DNA of 64,000 bases, taken from assembly GCA_025506515.1 (NCBI GenBank), contig CM046456.1, positions 15,499,061-15,563,060 on the forward strand. Direction: 5' to 3'. Below the pieces are notes generated by a model, which saw only the letters and a program-made list of their open reading frames with translations, was not told where the DNA came from and ran no database searches. The DNA comes from Flaveria trinervia (Eukaryota; Streptophyta; Magnoliopsida; Asterales; Asteraceae). The position numbers and the translations under genes are program-made. How positions within the stretch are numbered: the stretch's first letter is position 1; every line of letters starts with the position of its first letter. This document shows, piece by piece, positions 23,364 through 33,594 of the stretch.

Positions 23364-23422
23364 GTCACTTCAGACGTGACCTTTTAAACTTTGAAAAACA
23401 TGTGGCCATCTCAGACATGACC
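23364..23422. repeat. CTCAGAC-loop hairpins in copia-B spacer
   Basis: GTCAC-TTCAGAC-GTGAC at 23364-23380 is a perfect 5-bp stem. GGCCAT-CTCAGAC-ATGACC at 23404-23422 has one mismatch. They correspond to the four-unit series in copia-D. Confidence 0.5.
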
Positions 23423-24000
23423 CTTTTTAGGTAAGTTAATTCCCTTCTGATTTCCCTGATGTAGTCCGACAGACACACAAATTAAAAGATAAACATAGAA
23501 AATTAAACTAACTACGCAACTAAAGTTTATTTTTGGACTTTTTGTGAGAGATAAAACCCTAAGATGGAAATCTAAGGGATTTGGTTAGGGAGTAGACAGC
23601 TTCAACTTAGATTGATCATATCTGGACCAATTCAATTTTGGAATCATACAGGAACATCAAATCATTTGGGACTTATTATTAAAAGTTTTTGATGCTTAAA
23701 TTCTCGGTGTTCATCCAGAGTCGTTAGCAACTTGAGGAAATCATACTGAAACTCTTAGATTTTCACATTGATTTGAACTCTTGAGAATGTAGCCACTAAG
23801 ATTGTCAATATGTTTGTCCACTTAAATCCATACACAGACTTTTGACGTAGACTGGTGACTGATTTAGGTTTAATTATTTCAGCTAACATTTGTGGATCCC
23901 ACACTTATATGGTAATCAACATTCCTCAGAGGTTTTTGTGCGGTCTACGGGTATTATTACAAGAAGAGACTATTCTTAGAGCTTTCAAAGAGAAGCCTGT

Positions 24001-24107
24001 CCTCAGGTCAGTGCCATCGCACAGCAGAGAGGCGGCAAACAACAATGAATTATAGAATATCTAGGTTATGCTTATCCTCAGGTCAGTGCCATCGCACAAC
24101 AGAGAGG
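24001..24107. repeat. Two 32-bp direct repeats in copia-B spacer
   Basis: CCTCAGGTCAGTGCCATCGC plus CACAGCAGAGAGG at 24001-24032, repeated with one change at 24076-24107 (75-bp period). Both the copies and the 75-bp period are kept in copia-D. Confidence 0.8.
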
Positions 24108-24830
24108 GACACAACCTATCTCCTTGTTAGAGCAGCTTATTTATTTGACACAATATGCACCACACATAAGTCATTAGCTTTATTGCATTTGTCTTTCATT
24201 TTTTTCTTGCTTTGCTCTAATTATGGTCATCCGCACACTTTTGTGGCATTTAAATGCTCATTACCCCTTATTGGAATATATTTGATTGTGTTAACCAGTG
24301 ATAAGATGGAAGCCCACAGTCAGTTGAACAACTTAGTTTGATCTTGAGATCACCAATCAGGTCTAATTGTCTATCGTGTTGAATCTACCAACATATCATT
24401 TGTGGTCTAGCAGCCTCTAAGTCTACTTTCTTTGTGTCACCTTAGGAGTTGCCAGTTTTCTATCATCTTCTCTTTTTATATTGCTTAGACTACACAGACT
24501 TATACTTTGAACTTTGTATCTTTTCAAAACTTAAAATTTTAAAATCCCTCTTGATTGTTCCTGTGTACTATCATTTTCCAAAGGTATTGAATCGATATCA
24601 CAGACACAATCTACCTCATTTCAGCTAGTTCCCCCTCCTCCTCATTATTTTTTTTATTATTTTTTTAATGTTAACTTGCTGACATATTCTCCCCCTAAAA
24701 TACTAAAATCATTTCGGATTTAATATTTTTGGATTTTAATAAACAGCACAATAACATGAGTTTAAATATAACAGACAAAAAGAAAAAAACAGATAACAAA
24801 ATAAAATAAACATTAACGAAACTACATCGA

Positions 24831-26342
24831 CTACACATTATTCTCATAAGGAATTACCTCACTTTTCTTTTTAACGCCGTTGACCTCTAGCAAATATTGA
24901 AAACGTGGTTTATCAAAGGCTTTAGTATAGAGGTCAGCACACGTGAAATCAGTATTAATTTTAACCACATCAATTAAGTTCTTTTCAAAACAGTCTCTTA
25001 TGAAGTGGTATTTAATACCGATGTGTTTGGTCTTAGGATGTTGAACCGGATTTTTGGTTACTGCAATTGCAACAGAGTTATCAACAAAAATAGGAGTAGA
25101 TGAGAATTTTAAACCGTAATCCCGCATTTGCTATTGAATCCAAATGATTTGTGAACAGCAACTTGCAGCAGCAACATATTCGGCTTCACAGGTTGACAAT
25201 GCAACCGATGTCTGCTTCTTACACTGCCATGTAACTAATCTTCTCCCAAAGAATTGACACCCCGCTGATGTAGACTTGTAGTTCATTTTGCAGCCTCCGT
25301 AGTCCGAGTCACTATACGCCGTGAGCTCAAAATCATCATCATGAGGATACCACAACCCCAGTGAGGGTGTACCCTTTAGATAGCGAAAAATCCTTTTGAC
25401 CCCGATCAGATGATTGACCTTAGGTTTAGCCTGATATTTGGAACATAAACATGTAGCATACATGATATCAGGTCTTGAGGCAGTGAGATACATGAGGGAT
25501 CCAATCATTCCTCGGTACATAGTGGCATCTACAAGATCTCCATTCTCATCAGGTGCTATATCATGATTCGTAGCAAGTGGAGTCCCAGCAGCAGAAGCAT
25601 TCTCCATGTCAAAGCAACTGAGAATGTCTCCTACATACTTGGTCTGATGTAGGAAGATCCCATTAGGTGTTTGATCCACCTGTAATCCGAGAAAGAACTT
25701 CATCTCCCCCATAGCACTCATCTCAAACTCTTTCTTCATCACTGCTTCAAACTCTTTGCATAACTCTTCGTTCTTTGACCCGAAGATTATGTCATCAACA
25801 TATATCTGTACAAGCAGTAGGCCGCCATCCTTTTCTTTAATAAACAGTGTACAGTCAATGACTCCCCTGCGAAAGCCGTGTTTCACAAGATGAGTCGAGA
25901 GTTTCTCATACCAAGCTCGAGGAGCTTGATGAAGCCCATATAAAGCTTTGTCGAGCTTGTAAACTCTATCCCGATGATAAGGGTCTTCAAATCCCTCGGG
26001 TTGACTTACATAGACTGTTTCCCTGATTTCCCCATGAAGGAATGCACTCTTCACATCTAATTGGTAGACTTTAATTTTCATGTACGATGCATAGGCAAGG
26101 AAGATACGAATAGCTTCCATCCTTGCGACGGGTGCAAACACCTCATTATAGTCAATCCCCTCGACTTGGCGAAAACCTTGAACCACCAGTCGAGCTTTGT
26201 TCCTGATAATGACTCCTTGGTCATCCTTCTTGCATTTTAGTACCCATTTGGTGCCAATGACTTTAGCACCTTTAGGTCTATCAACCAGAGTCCGTACACC
26301 TAACTTCTTAAACTGCAGAAGTTCTTCTTGCATGGCACTCAC
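24831..26342 (-). CDS. pol: Copia-B reverse transcriptase and RNase H, one nonsense codon
   Basis: A 403-codon open stretch (26342-25131) holds the whole RT: GTKWVLKCKKD, NKARLVVQGFRQVEGIDY, FAPVARMEA, YQLDVKSAFLHGE with its catalytic Asp, and YVDDI (25788-25802), then the connection SLMYLTASRPDIMYATC and RNase H (YSDSDYGG, STCEAEY). A single TAG replaces a Gln in WIQ*QMRDYG at about 25128-25130. The frame then continues to 24831 with the rest of RNase H (KTKHIGIKYHFIRD). Catalytic residues are all present, making this the best preserved enzyme in the window. The stop fits a C-to-T change. Confidence 0.9.
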
Positions 26343-27158
26343 CCACGTCTCATCATTTAGTGCTTCACTGACATATTTTGGCTCAACCTGCGAAACAAAA
26401 CATCGATAAGCACCATCATGAATGTAACCTTCTCCATAACTGAGGCGTAATCAGCTGAGTATAGCTGATTTCAGGTTTGTACTCCTGATCGGACATCTCC
26501 AATAACATTTTCAAGGGGATGATAGACGTTTAGGCGTGATCCTGGAGTAGTCGGCACAGTCACCTCCGAACCAAGATTATGAACATTTTGTTCTGCATCT
26601 GAGGAAGGTGGAGTTTGGGGTTCCGAAGTCGAGGGTGCATCACTTATGGATGCTTGTGGACTTGCAGGAACTGGAACCTGTTCCTCCTGACTGTTCTGGT
26701 CATCTGCTTCAGTTTCATCTTCAGAGGAGGAGTCATTGTCATCGACTACCCTTCTGACTGAGTAGATGATTCTCCCTGTGTGCTAGATGGTGTATTAGAA
26801 TATCATACATCATCCTAGTAGCTAACTCATCATCCGAGGGAGAGAGAGGGATGTTGAAGGACTTGAAGAATCCATCATAATCGAAGAAGTATGCAGGTCC
26901 TTTGCCTGTAGGTGGTGTGGTATATCTCTGAACATCGACATTACACTACACTCTCGACAAGACCCGTTGAATTATTGTAAACTCGCTTGTTCGGTATGTT
27001 GTATCCTAGAAAAATTCCTTCAACTGCCTTCTCGCTGAATTTGCCTTCTTGTGTCTTCTTCAAAGGTGTACACGTGCGCCAAAAGGTTCAAGATACTCCA
27101 AATTCGGTTTGCGTCTTTGTAGTAGCTCATAACATGTCTTTCCGTGTGCGCTTGACTA
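26343..27158 (-). pseudogene. Copia-B integrase-RT linker
   Basis: Ser/Asp/Glu-rich coding remnant, frame-broken. The better preserved copy in copia-D (58889-59518) shows the usual variable linker ending NFYHPLDNIIGDVRSGV just before RT. Confidence 0.6.
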
Positions 27159-27860
27159 TTAGACTCGATTCAGTGTATAACACGCATTTGCCACTGCCTC
27201 ATTCCAGAATTGGATAGGCAGTTTCGAGTTTGCCAGCATAGTCCGTGCTGTCTCTATCAAACTCCTGTTCTTTCTCTCAGCAACGCCATTCATCTGAGGT
27301 GTGTAAGTAGAAGTGAATTGATGCACAATTCCCTTTTCCTTGCAGTATGCCTCCATCCCTTGATTCTTGAATTCTGTCCCTTGTCTGAGCGTATTTGTCT
27401 AACTTTTAGCTTGTAGAGAGATTCCAGTGTGGTTACTAATTCCTTGAATGTCTCCAAAGTTTCTGATTTGGATTTCGGAAACATTACCCAAGTGAACCTT
27501 GAGTAGTCATCAGTGACCACAAAACAGTACACGTCGCCTGCAATGCTCCTTGTACTAACTGGACCAAACAGATCCATGTGAAGAAGCAAGAGGAAGTTCT
27601 ATTGAATGAACTTTCTTTTCCTTATGAGACTTCTTTGTTGTTTGCCTTTCTTGCAAGCTACACAAAAGTCAGGAAGTTGGAAGTTCTTGACATTCACTCC
27701 TCTCACTAAATCCTTCTGAATCAAATGATTCATCTTCCTTGACTAATGTGTCCCATTCTCCGATGCCAGGAGATTGAATCCTTCTCAGTAGCTTTAGATA
27801 AGAACACTGAACCTCATGATCCGTTGTAGCAGCTGTTGACAGATCCAAGACATAAAGGTC
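27159..27860 (-). pseudogene. pol: Copia-B integrase
   Basis: MDLFGPVSTRSIAGD with DDYSRFTWVMF (27589-27450) carries the first catalytic Asp; QIRSDKGQN gives the second; PQMNGVAERKN (near 27300) gives the Glu. The zinc-binding start (upstream of 27600) and the link between second Asp and Glu are frame-broken. Copia-D reads RSDNGTEFKNQRMEAYCKE at the same place. Confidence 0.78.
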
Positions 27861-27959
27861 TTATATCTTGAAGCAGTCATCAGAACTTGGTTCTCTGGGA
27901 TCATATATTCTTTCTTCAGCACGTAACACTTCTGGTTATCGAAGATGACTTTAAACCTT

Positions 27960-28458
27960 TATCACAGATTTGGAAACAGAAAGTAAGTTGTTCTGAGTTG
28001 TTGAACGTAGTTCACCTTATCAAACTTAACTTTCTGATTTCCCACTTCTCCCTGAGCTGTGATATAGCCTCCTTTGTTTCCTGCAAAGGAAACATGCCCT
28101 CCTTTTATTTGTTTGACGTTAGATAACAGGGCTCTATTTCCTGTCATGTGCCTGATGCTCCGCTGTCAATAATCCACGTGTTAGTCTCAGCACTGTATCG
28201 AACACCCTGCACATACAAAGTAAATGAATTAGTTTAGGTTAGGAACCCAAGCTTTGACTGTCTTGGTTTCCCAGAGGCATCACACATCATAAACTCCACC
28301 CATTGACCCTTAGAGGGTGAGGGTAGCTTAGGTTCCTTCTTGTCATCAGTATTAGACACGTAGGTGGACTTTTCTTTCCATAAGCCAGATTTGTGCAATG
28401 CATGTTTATGATAAACAGTCGTCTGGCTTACAGGTTGGACTTTAGGTTCACTAGCTCT
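27960..28458 (-). pseudogene. pol: Copia-B aspartic protease region
   Basis: On the minus strand TWIIDSGAS (near 28150-28180) holds the catalytic Asp-Ser-Gly, then HMTGNRALLSNV and a Gly-rich stretch. The same region in copia-D reads TWIIDSGASKHMTGN. A frame break lies between the catalytic segment and the following ORF (28147-27962). Upstream is the Ser/Lys-rich linker with KSGLWKEK, shared with D. Confidence 0.72.
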
Positions 28459-29259
28459 TCTAGGTGGAGTTAAAGAGCTTCTCTTTGGACTTAGTTTTTG
28501 AGTCCTGAAGTTCAATCTTCTTCCTAGGTGTCTGATAAAAATTACAGTAGGAAGCAATGTGTCCATACTCTCCACAGTTGTAGCATGACCTGCTATCAAC
28601 TTTATGAGTAGAATTTCTTTGTGGAGAAGTGCGTGACACTCTAGTCACATCAATCACTTTAGTTTTTGACTCTTGTATGTTTGATGTTTTCTCTGATTTA
28701 ACAAAATTTACTGTTTTAACCTGTTTCACTTTTGGTTAACTGGTTTTTGACTTGAAGCATGTGAAAAAGTAGCATTTGAAGTCCTTTTAGGTTCTGATTT
28801 GACTCTGTTTGACCCTGACTTTAAGTTAACTTTTTCAAATTCATTTTCCAGATTAACACAAGGCAATTTACCCTTTGCCTTTGAAGTGGCCTCCTTTTGT
28901 TTCTGACCAGATTCAGTAGATGAACATGAGGTGTCTGGATCAGTAACAAGAGGAGTAGTCACCACATGATCCTTGATGGGGTTATTATTTACTGGTCTAG
29001 ACTTAGTGTTCATCAAGGTCTCAGGTGGTGGTGGAACCACTTTGTAGCCTAATCCCTCCCCGTTATTCCTTTCTCTCACTAAGTGTGTGACTATGTGTGA
29101 AGAACTAGTCCAACTATGCAGTTTCTGTTTTAATGAATTAACTTCTACTTCTAGAACTGCCTTTTGTTTCTTAGTGTCTTGTAGGGAATTTAGATAGTAC
29201 CTAATGTCATTTGCTTGGTTAAAAGCCACTACTTCGGTTTCCCTAAGTTGTTTAGTCAA
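28459..29259 (-). pseudogene. Copia-B gag-pol linker with coiled coil and second zinc knuckle
   Basis: A Lys/Gln/Leu-rich segment (28726-29259) leads into a second knuckle CYNCGEYGHIASYC at 28544-28585, an intact CX2CX4HX4C. Basic Ser/Thr-rich flanks surround it. Copia-D has the same knuckle at 60972-61013 (CYNCGEHGHIASNC). Confidence 0.78.
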
Positions 29260-29338
29260 TAGGTCTATCTTTTCTTATAACTATGCTCATTTTGTTTTAG
29301 TACTCTATTTGCCTCAGTGCACAGACGTAAATCTTTTA

Positions 29339-31047
29339 CTAAGTTATCATATGATCTAATAACCTAGCAAAATTTTCATCTATGCTATTCCTAAAAGTAT
29401 CACAATTAGAACAAGCATGATTATTAAAAATTTCGTCAGTGGTACTTACCTGAGTTGGTTCAGAAGAGTTAGCCATCAGTGCAGCATCAGATGTTTCTGG
29501 TTCTGGTGATTCTGACTTTTCTGTCTCTGACGTGGAAACTTCCTCAATTGGTTTGTAACTGACCTCGGCTGCAGTTGTTTCTTCACTATGTGACATTGCT
29601 ATCTCAACTGCCATATCACCTTCACTTGCAGAATCATGGTCAATATCCTCAACACTGGCAATGTTAGATTCTCCTGGTGAGACAAACCTAAAACTCCAAT
29701 CCTGTCCTTCATCATCATGAGCAGTTAAGGCTTTTGGATCCTTGTTTGATGAAGTAGAACTAGAGGCTTGCTTGTCTTGGCGAGTAAGGATGAGAACGGG
29801 TTCCCATTCCCCGTCTTCTTTGGCTTGACACATTCTCTTTTGAAGTGCCCTTCTCACCACAGTTAAAGCAGGTCACTTTACTCTTGTCGAAGCCAAAGGT
29901 GGTATCCTTAGTAGCACCAAGTTTTGTCCAGTCTTTTTCACAAACTTCTTCGCCCTCCGGACAGCACTTGCTAAGGCCCAGATTATATCCATTCTCTCAA
30001 GCTCCATCTCATCCACCTGCTCGTAGTCCTCATCTGCCAGATGGCAGTTTCCAATCTTCCCGGCAACAAGTCCATCATATGAATGAACCACTGCTGCTAA
30101 AAGATCCATATGCTCTCGAGCTACTTCCACGGTCACATTACCGAGGTTCTCGATCTTTAGTTTGGTAGCGCTTGCTGCTGATCCAATATAATGGGTACAT
30201 GATGACCCAGACGTGTCTGATCCAGAAGGAGACGCATGTGAAGGACCTGACGAGCTAGACACAAAAGCAGTCTGGAGTGGTGCTCCTGATGTCTTAGCTT
30301 GAGGCGTGGCGTTGTATAAAGCTGGATTTTGTGTATACGAAGACTTCTGAGCTCTATACTTCATCCTTAGTGCTTCTTCTCGCAACTTAAGAATGAAGTC
30401 ATTTATATCCAGCTTTACAAGTATTCCATTCTGTCTCAGGTTAGACACGAATGTAGTCCACTTATCAGGCAATCCGTCTGCGAAGTTGCTTACTTTCTCT
30501 TCCATGGAAGTAGCCACTCCATGTGTATGCAATTCGCTCATCAAGTGGTAGAATCTGTCTATGACTTCGTCTAAACTTTCATTACCAATTGATGAGAAGT
30601 TATCGAATTCCTTCTTTAACTCCTTTGCCTTGATTGCCTTCAATGATGCATTCCCATCATATCTCTTCTCTAGCTCATCCACAGTTTCTTGGACTGCTTG
30701 TTCTTTGCATACTGGTGGAATATGTCTTTGGGGATAGATTGTGTGATCAATGCATAAACTCTTTTCTCTGCATTGTACTTTACTTTCTGTGCGTCTGTCA
30801 TCCCGCTTAATGTTAGCTTAACTCCATCAGCTCCCACCGGTGTACTATAACCAATCTCAATGGCTTCCCACAGATTAGGATCTACTCCATTAAGGTAGAT
30901 CTCAAAACGTTGTTTCCAGTGGGGAAACTCATCTAAAGTCAAAAGCTTTGGTGGTTTATTGTGATTCCCCACCTCACTCTCAAGCAACAGCAGGTTCTGT
31001 ATCCTTGAGTCCTTCCCAGCAGTAAAGGCTGACATCTGATCTTCCAT
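29339..31047 (-). pseudogene. gag: Copia-B gag with frameshifted first zinc knuckle
   Basis: The ATG at 31047 opens a copia gag: LTLDEFPHWKQRFEIYLNG, then VYALITQSIPKDIF, then FDNFSSIGNESLDEVIDRFYH (capsid-like region), then FVKKTG. The frame shifts near 30675 and again at the knuckle (29830-29870). There the bases for Cys-Phe-Asn-Cys...His...Cys span 41 instead of 42, so one missing base destroys the CX2CX4HX4C motif. An acidic Ser/Glu-rich tail follows, ending with HACSNC. One-base changes of this kind may be sequencing error. Confidence 0.82.
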
Positions 31048-31083
31048 GACTAATAAACTTATAATCTAATCAAACAAACTTCA

Positions 31084-31320
31084 CTGATGCGACTGAAGGA
31101 TGCGAATGAGCTAATCGTGCGTATAAACTCTGCGATTGGTTCAATCGTGCGACTGAACTGGGCGATTGGTTCAGTCGTGCGAATGAATCCGGTGCGTATG
31201 AGCTATGCGAACGAACGGTTCAGTCGTACGAATGAGGGTGCGACTATGTCCAATCGTGCGTATGAGCAATGCGAATGGAGTCCAGTCATGCGAATGAGTC
31301 ACTCGTGCGACTGAAGCTGC
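31084..31320 (-). promoter_or_regulatory. Copia-B 5' leader palindrome cluster
   Basis: Between the primer-binding site and the gag ATG (31047) lie about a dozen copies or variants of CARTCGTGCGAYTG. Most are diverged at one arm. Confidence 0.6.
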
Positions 31321-31528
31321 TGGTTTGCGAAAATTTCTAGGTTTGACGGGTTTCAGCCGTAAAAATTCGAAATTTCACAAGTTCTAATCGCCTAAGTCCG
31401 TAGAAACCAAACTTCGATGAGCAGGGAACTTCCAAGATCACTTTTGATGCCAAAGATTGCGTTTTTAGTGCAAAAACACAAACTTTTATGCAATCTTGAT
31501 TGAATCACCACGTAATCAAGAGCCAATA

Positions 31529-31540
31529 GCTCTGATACCA
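31529..31540 (-). other. Copia-B primer-binding site
   Basis: GCTCTGATACCA is the reverse complement of TGGTATCAGAGC (initiator tRNA-Met), two bases from the 5' LTR. Confidence 0.92.
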
Positions 31541-31542
31541 CT

Positions 31543-32250
31543 TGTCAGGACCTGGTATTTGACCGAAATACCTAGAGATTAATGTGTAAACCAGATCAAA
31601 TAGTGCGGAATCCTATTTGATTGGCGATCCAATCAGTGAGAACACACGAAGAATCAATCAAGGATTGAAACTAACGTTAGTAATCGATTGGGAATCGATC
31701 TAATGTGTTCTGTGAACTTGGAGAACGAGTTGGAAGGTTTCTGGATGGCTAGGGTTCGTCTGGAATCGTAATTGATCGAGTGTCCCTATTTTTCACGAAT
31801 TGAGTTGTATTTATAGGTTGGCACTATCCAATCGTGCGACTGAACCATTAATTTGGTTCAGTCGTGCGATTGAACCATGCGGTTGATTCATTCGTACGAC
31901 TGAGTGTTCAGTCGTGCGACTGAGCCAACCTTATATTACAATCGTGCGACTGATCCAGTCTCCTGGTTCAGTCGTGCGACTGAGTCAATCGTGTGAAGTT
32001 ATTCATGCGTATGATTCATTCGCATGAGCCATTCGCATAAGAACTTCATTAAGTTAAGTTTGAATGTTTTAATTAATATAACTTAATGTGCAACCATTCA
32101 AATAATCATAAACCAAATCAATTCAGTCACGACTCATTAATGAACTATTAAACATTATAACTAACAGACTATCAATATCATTTCATTAATCATACCAAAC
32201 AAGATCTATTACATCACATATCATGATTTAGGGACATACATGTATCAACA
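31543..32250 (-). repeat. Copia-B 5' LTR
   Basis: 708 bp, nearly identical to the 3' LTR, and drives the element in minus orientation. The same palindrome cluster is at 31828-32045. Confidence 0.92.
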
Positions 32251-32255
32251 TTAAC
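32251..32255. repeat. Copia-B target-site duplication (TTAAC), right
   Basis: TTAAC after the terminal CAACA; removing the element and one TTAAC restores the LTR2-like sequence exactly. Confidence 0.92.
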
Positions 32256-33589
32256 TTTTATTTAAATTCTTGAAAATTATAAAACAATATAAATTGCTTT
32301 AAGTTTTTTAAAACTTTATAATAAATTATTTAAAAGCTCAAAACCTTATAAAATGATTATAATATGTAACATCCTTATCAACTTTTAAATAGTTAATTTT
32401 TAAATTAATAATTTTCTTTTCACATATTATACTTAATTTCTATAAAATCAATAACTTAAATTGTTAAGACATTTTCAATTATTATTGGTCTTAATTGATT
32501 TAAATTATCTTTATTAAACCTAAATGATTTATTATTAAACTCCCAAATTCCATTTGAAACCCTAGTTCATGTTTTATTGTTAATCTTATTACCAAACCTA
32601 ATCTTGGAATCTATACGTTTAAACAACTTGTAAAAGAAACCATTTGGAACCTCGTTTAAATTATTATCATCATTATTATAAACATAATTACTCATCAAAA
32701 CCCTAAAACTATTGAAACCCTAATTCTTATTTAAACATTAATCAATATATTAACCTTAATCTTCATCTTGTAAATTATATATTTAGGTGCTTGTAATGGA
32801 CACTTGGGATTTATCTTGTAATCTTTTATATCATCTTGAAATGCTTATTTCCATGTGAGTTTTCCTTGCCCCTTTTTACTTGATTCCACACTATTTTGGG
32901 GTGAAACATGATACTTATACATCGTACACTTGTAAACGTTTGAGACTTGTAAGCACATGCAATTCATCTTATTATTTTGTCATGGTTATTTGTGTGTTGT
33001 AAGTGTTTATATGAGATACATAGTTTGTTTACAATCATTAACTATTGCTAGCCTGGCGACGTCTTAGATCTTTGGGCCTGACAAGCCTATTTGGTGCTAA
33101 AGTCGATGTATTGCCGACTCCTAGGAGCCGTATGCTTGTGCACTAGGGAACCAAATACACTTAGCCAATCTTTTATACTTGTAATCAAGTCGAGGTTTGG
33201 TTGTAAAGATATGTGTTCTATAACCTTACTAGCTTATAACCTATGACATGAATTGCTACTTGTAACCTTTTCATATTATGTATGAAAACCTTGGAAACTC
33301 ACCAACTATTTATAGTTGACCCTTTTATTTTTATCATGTTTCAGGAAAACCCCCAAGTTTGAAGTGAACTTATATTGCTGGCATATTCTAGGACTTGGAC
33401 CTAGTTAATAAACAAAATGATTATGTTTGTTATTTCATGTTGAAACTTATTTCATTATTGAGACTTATGCTTGTAATGAAATTTTGAAATTATGATAATA
33501 TATTTGGATTTAATAATAGCGTTATGTGGCTGTGAACAATCGTAACTCTCACATCTCGACATTTCCACCGTCAAGGTTGGGGTGTGACA
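32251..33589 (+). repeat. LARD LTR3, right piece
   Basis: Resumes after copia-B, starting with the TTAAC duplication, and ends GGTGTGACA. It has private variants against LTR1 and LTR2 (for example TAATGGACAC for TAATAGACAC, CATCGTACAC for CATCATACAC, TTCCACCGTC for TTCCGCCGTC). Confidence 0.9.
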
Positions 33590-33594
33590 GGACA
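33590..33594. repeat. LARD target-site duplication, right (GGACA)
   Basis: GGACA follows the terminal ACA of LTR3 and repeats 3476-3480. Because both outer edges share it, the three-LTR array came from one insertion. Confidence 0.9.

Larger units (their letters stand above)
22234..24830 (-). other. Copia-B non-coding spacer between pol and accessory ORF
   Basis: 2.6 kb without long ORFs. In element order it contains a TC-rich stretch with a T-run, a 32-bp direct repeat (24001-24032 and 24076-24107), two CTCAGAC hairpins (23364-23422) and two palindrome clusters (22983-23270 and 22314-22600), ending at the accessory ATG. Copia-D has the same arrangement (54614-57224), so it is conserved despite being non-coding. 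An internal promoter and leader for the accessory ORF is the simplest reading. Confidence 0.6.
18088..32250 (-). mobile_element. Copia-B: complete 14.2-kb Ty1/copia element with accessory ORF
   Basis: Both LTRs (18088-18794 and 31543-32250), the polypurine tract, the primer-binding site and a TTAAC target duplication are present. On the minus strand the order is 5' LTR, motif-rich leader, gag, protease, integrase, RT-RNase H, a 2.6-kb non-coding spacer, accessory ORF and 3' LTR. The LTRs differ at only about ten positions by eye, mostly C/T changes, so the insertion is fairly young. It sits inside LARD LTR3 and is therefore younger than the LARD. Frames are broken in gag, integrase and the accessory ORF, while RT is intact over 403 codons. 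SIRE/Maximus-like by size and layout; lineage not proven. Confidence 0.92.
3481..33589 (+). mobile_element. LARD-like non-autonomous LTR element, tandem three-LTR form, interrupted by copia-B
   Basis: The layout is LTR1 (3481-6539), internal (6540-9920), LTR2 (9921-12971), internal (12972-16358), LTR3 (16359-18087 plus 32256-33589). One GGACA duplication flanks the whole array. Each LTR is about 3.06 kb and each internal domain about 3.4 kb. No gag or pol can be read, only short ORFs. Size and lack of coding match large retrotransposon derivatives (LARDs), which depend on a partner's enzymes. The 3' tail resembles the end of Ty3/gypsy chromovirus (Tekay/Del-type) elements, a likely ancestor or helper; this is inference. 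Confidence 0.88.

Noticed and set aside
31084..31320. CRISPR-like array
   Set aside because: Repeats are short, imperfect palindromes at irregular spacing with no constant spacer length, and the DNA is plant retrotransposon.
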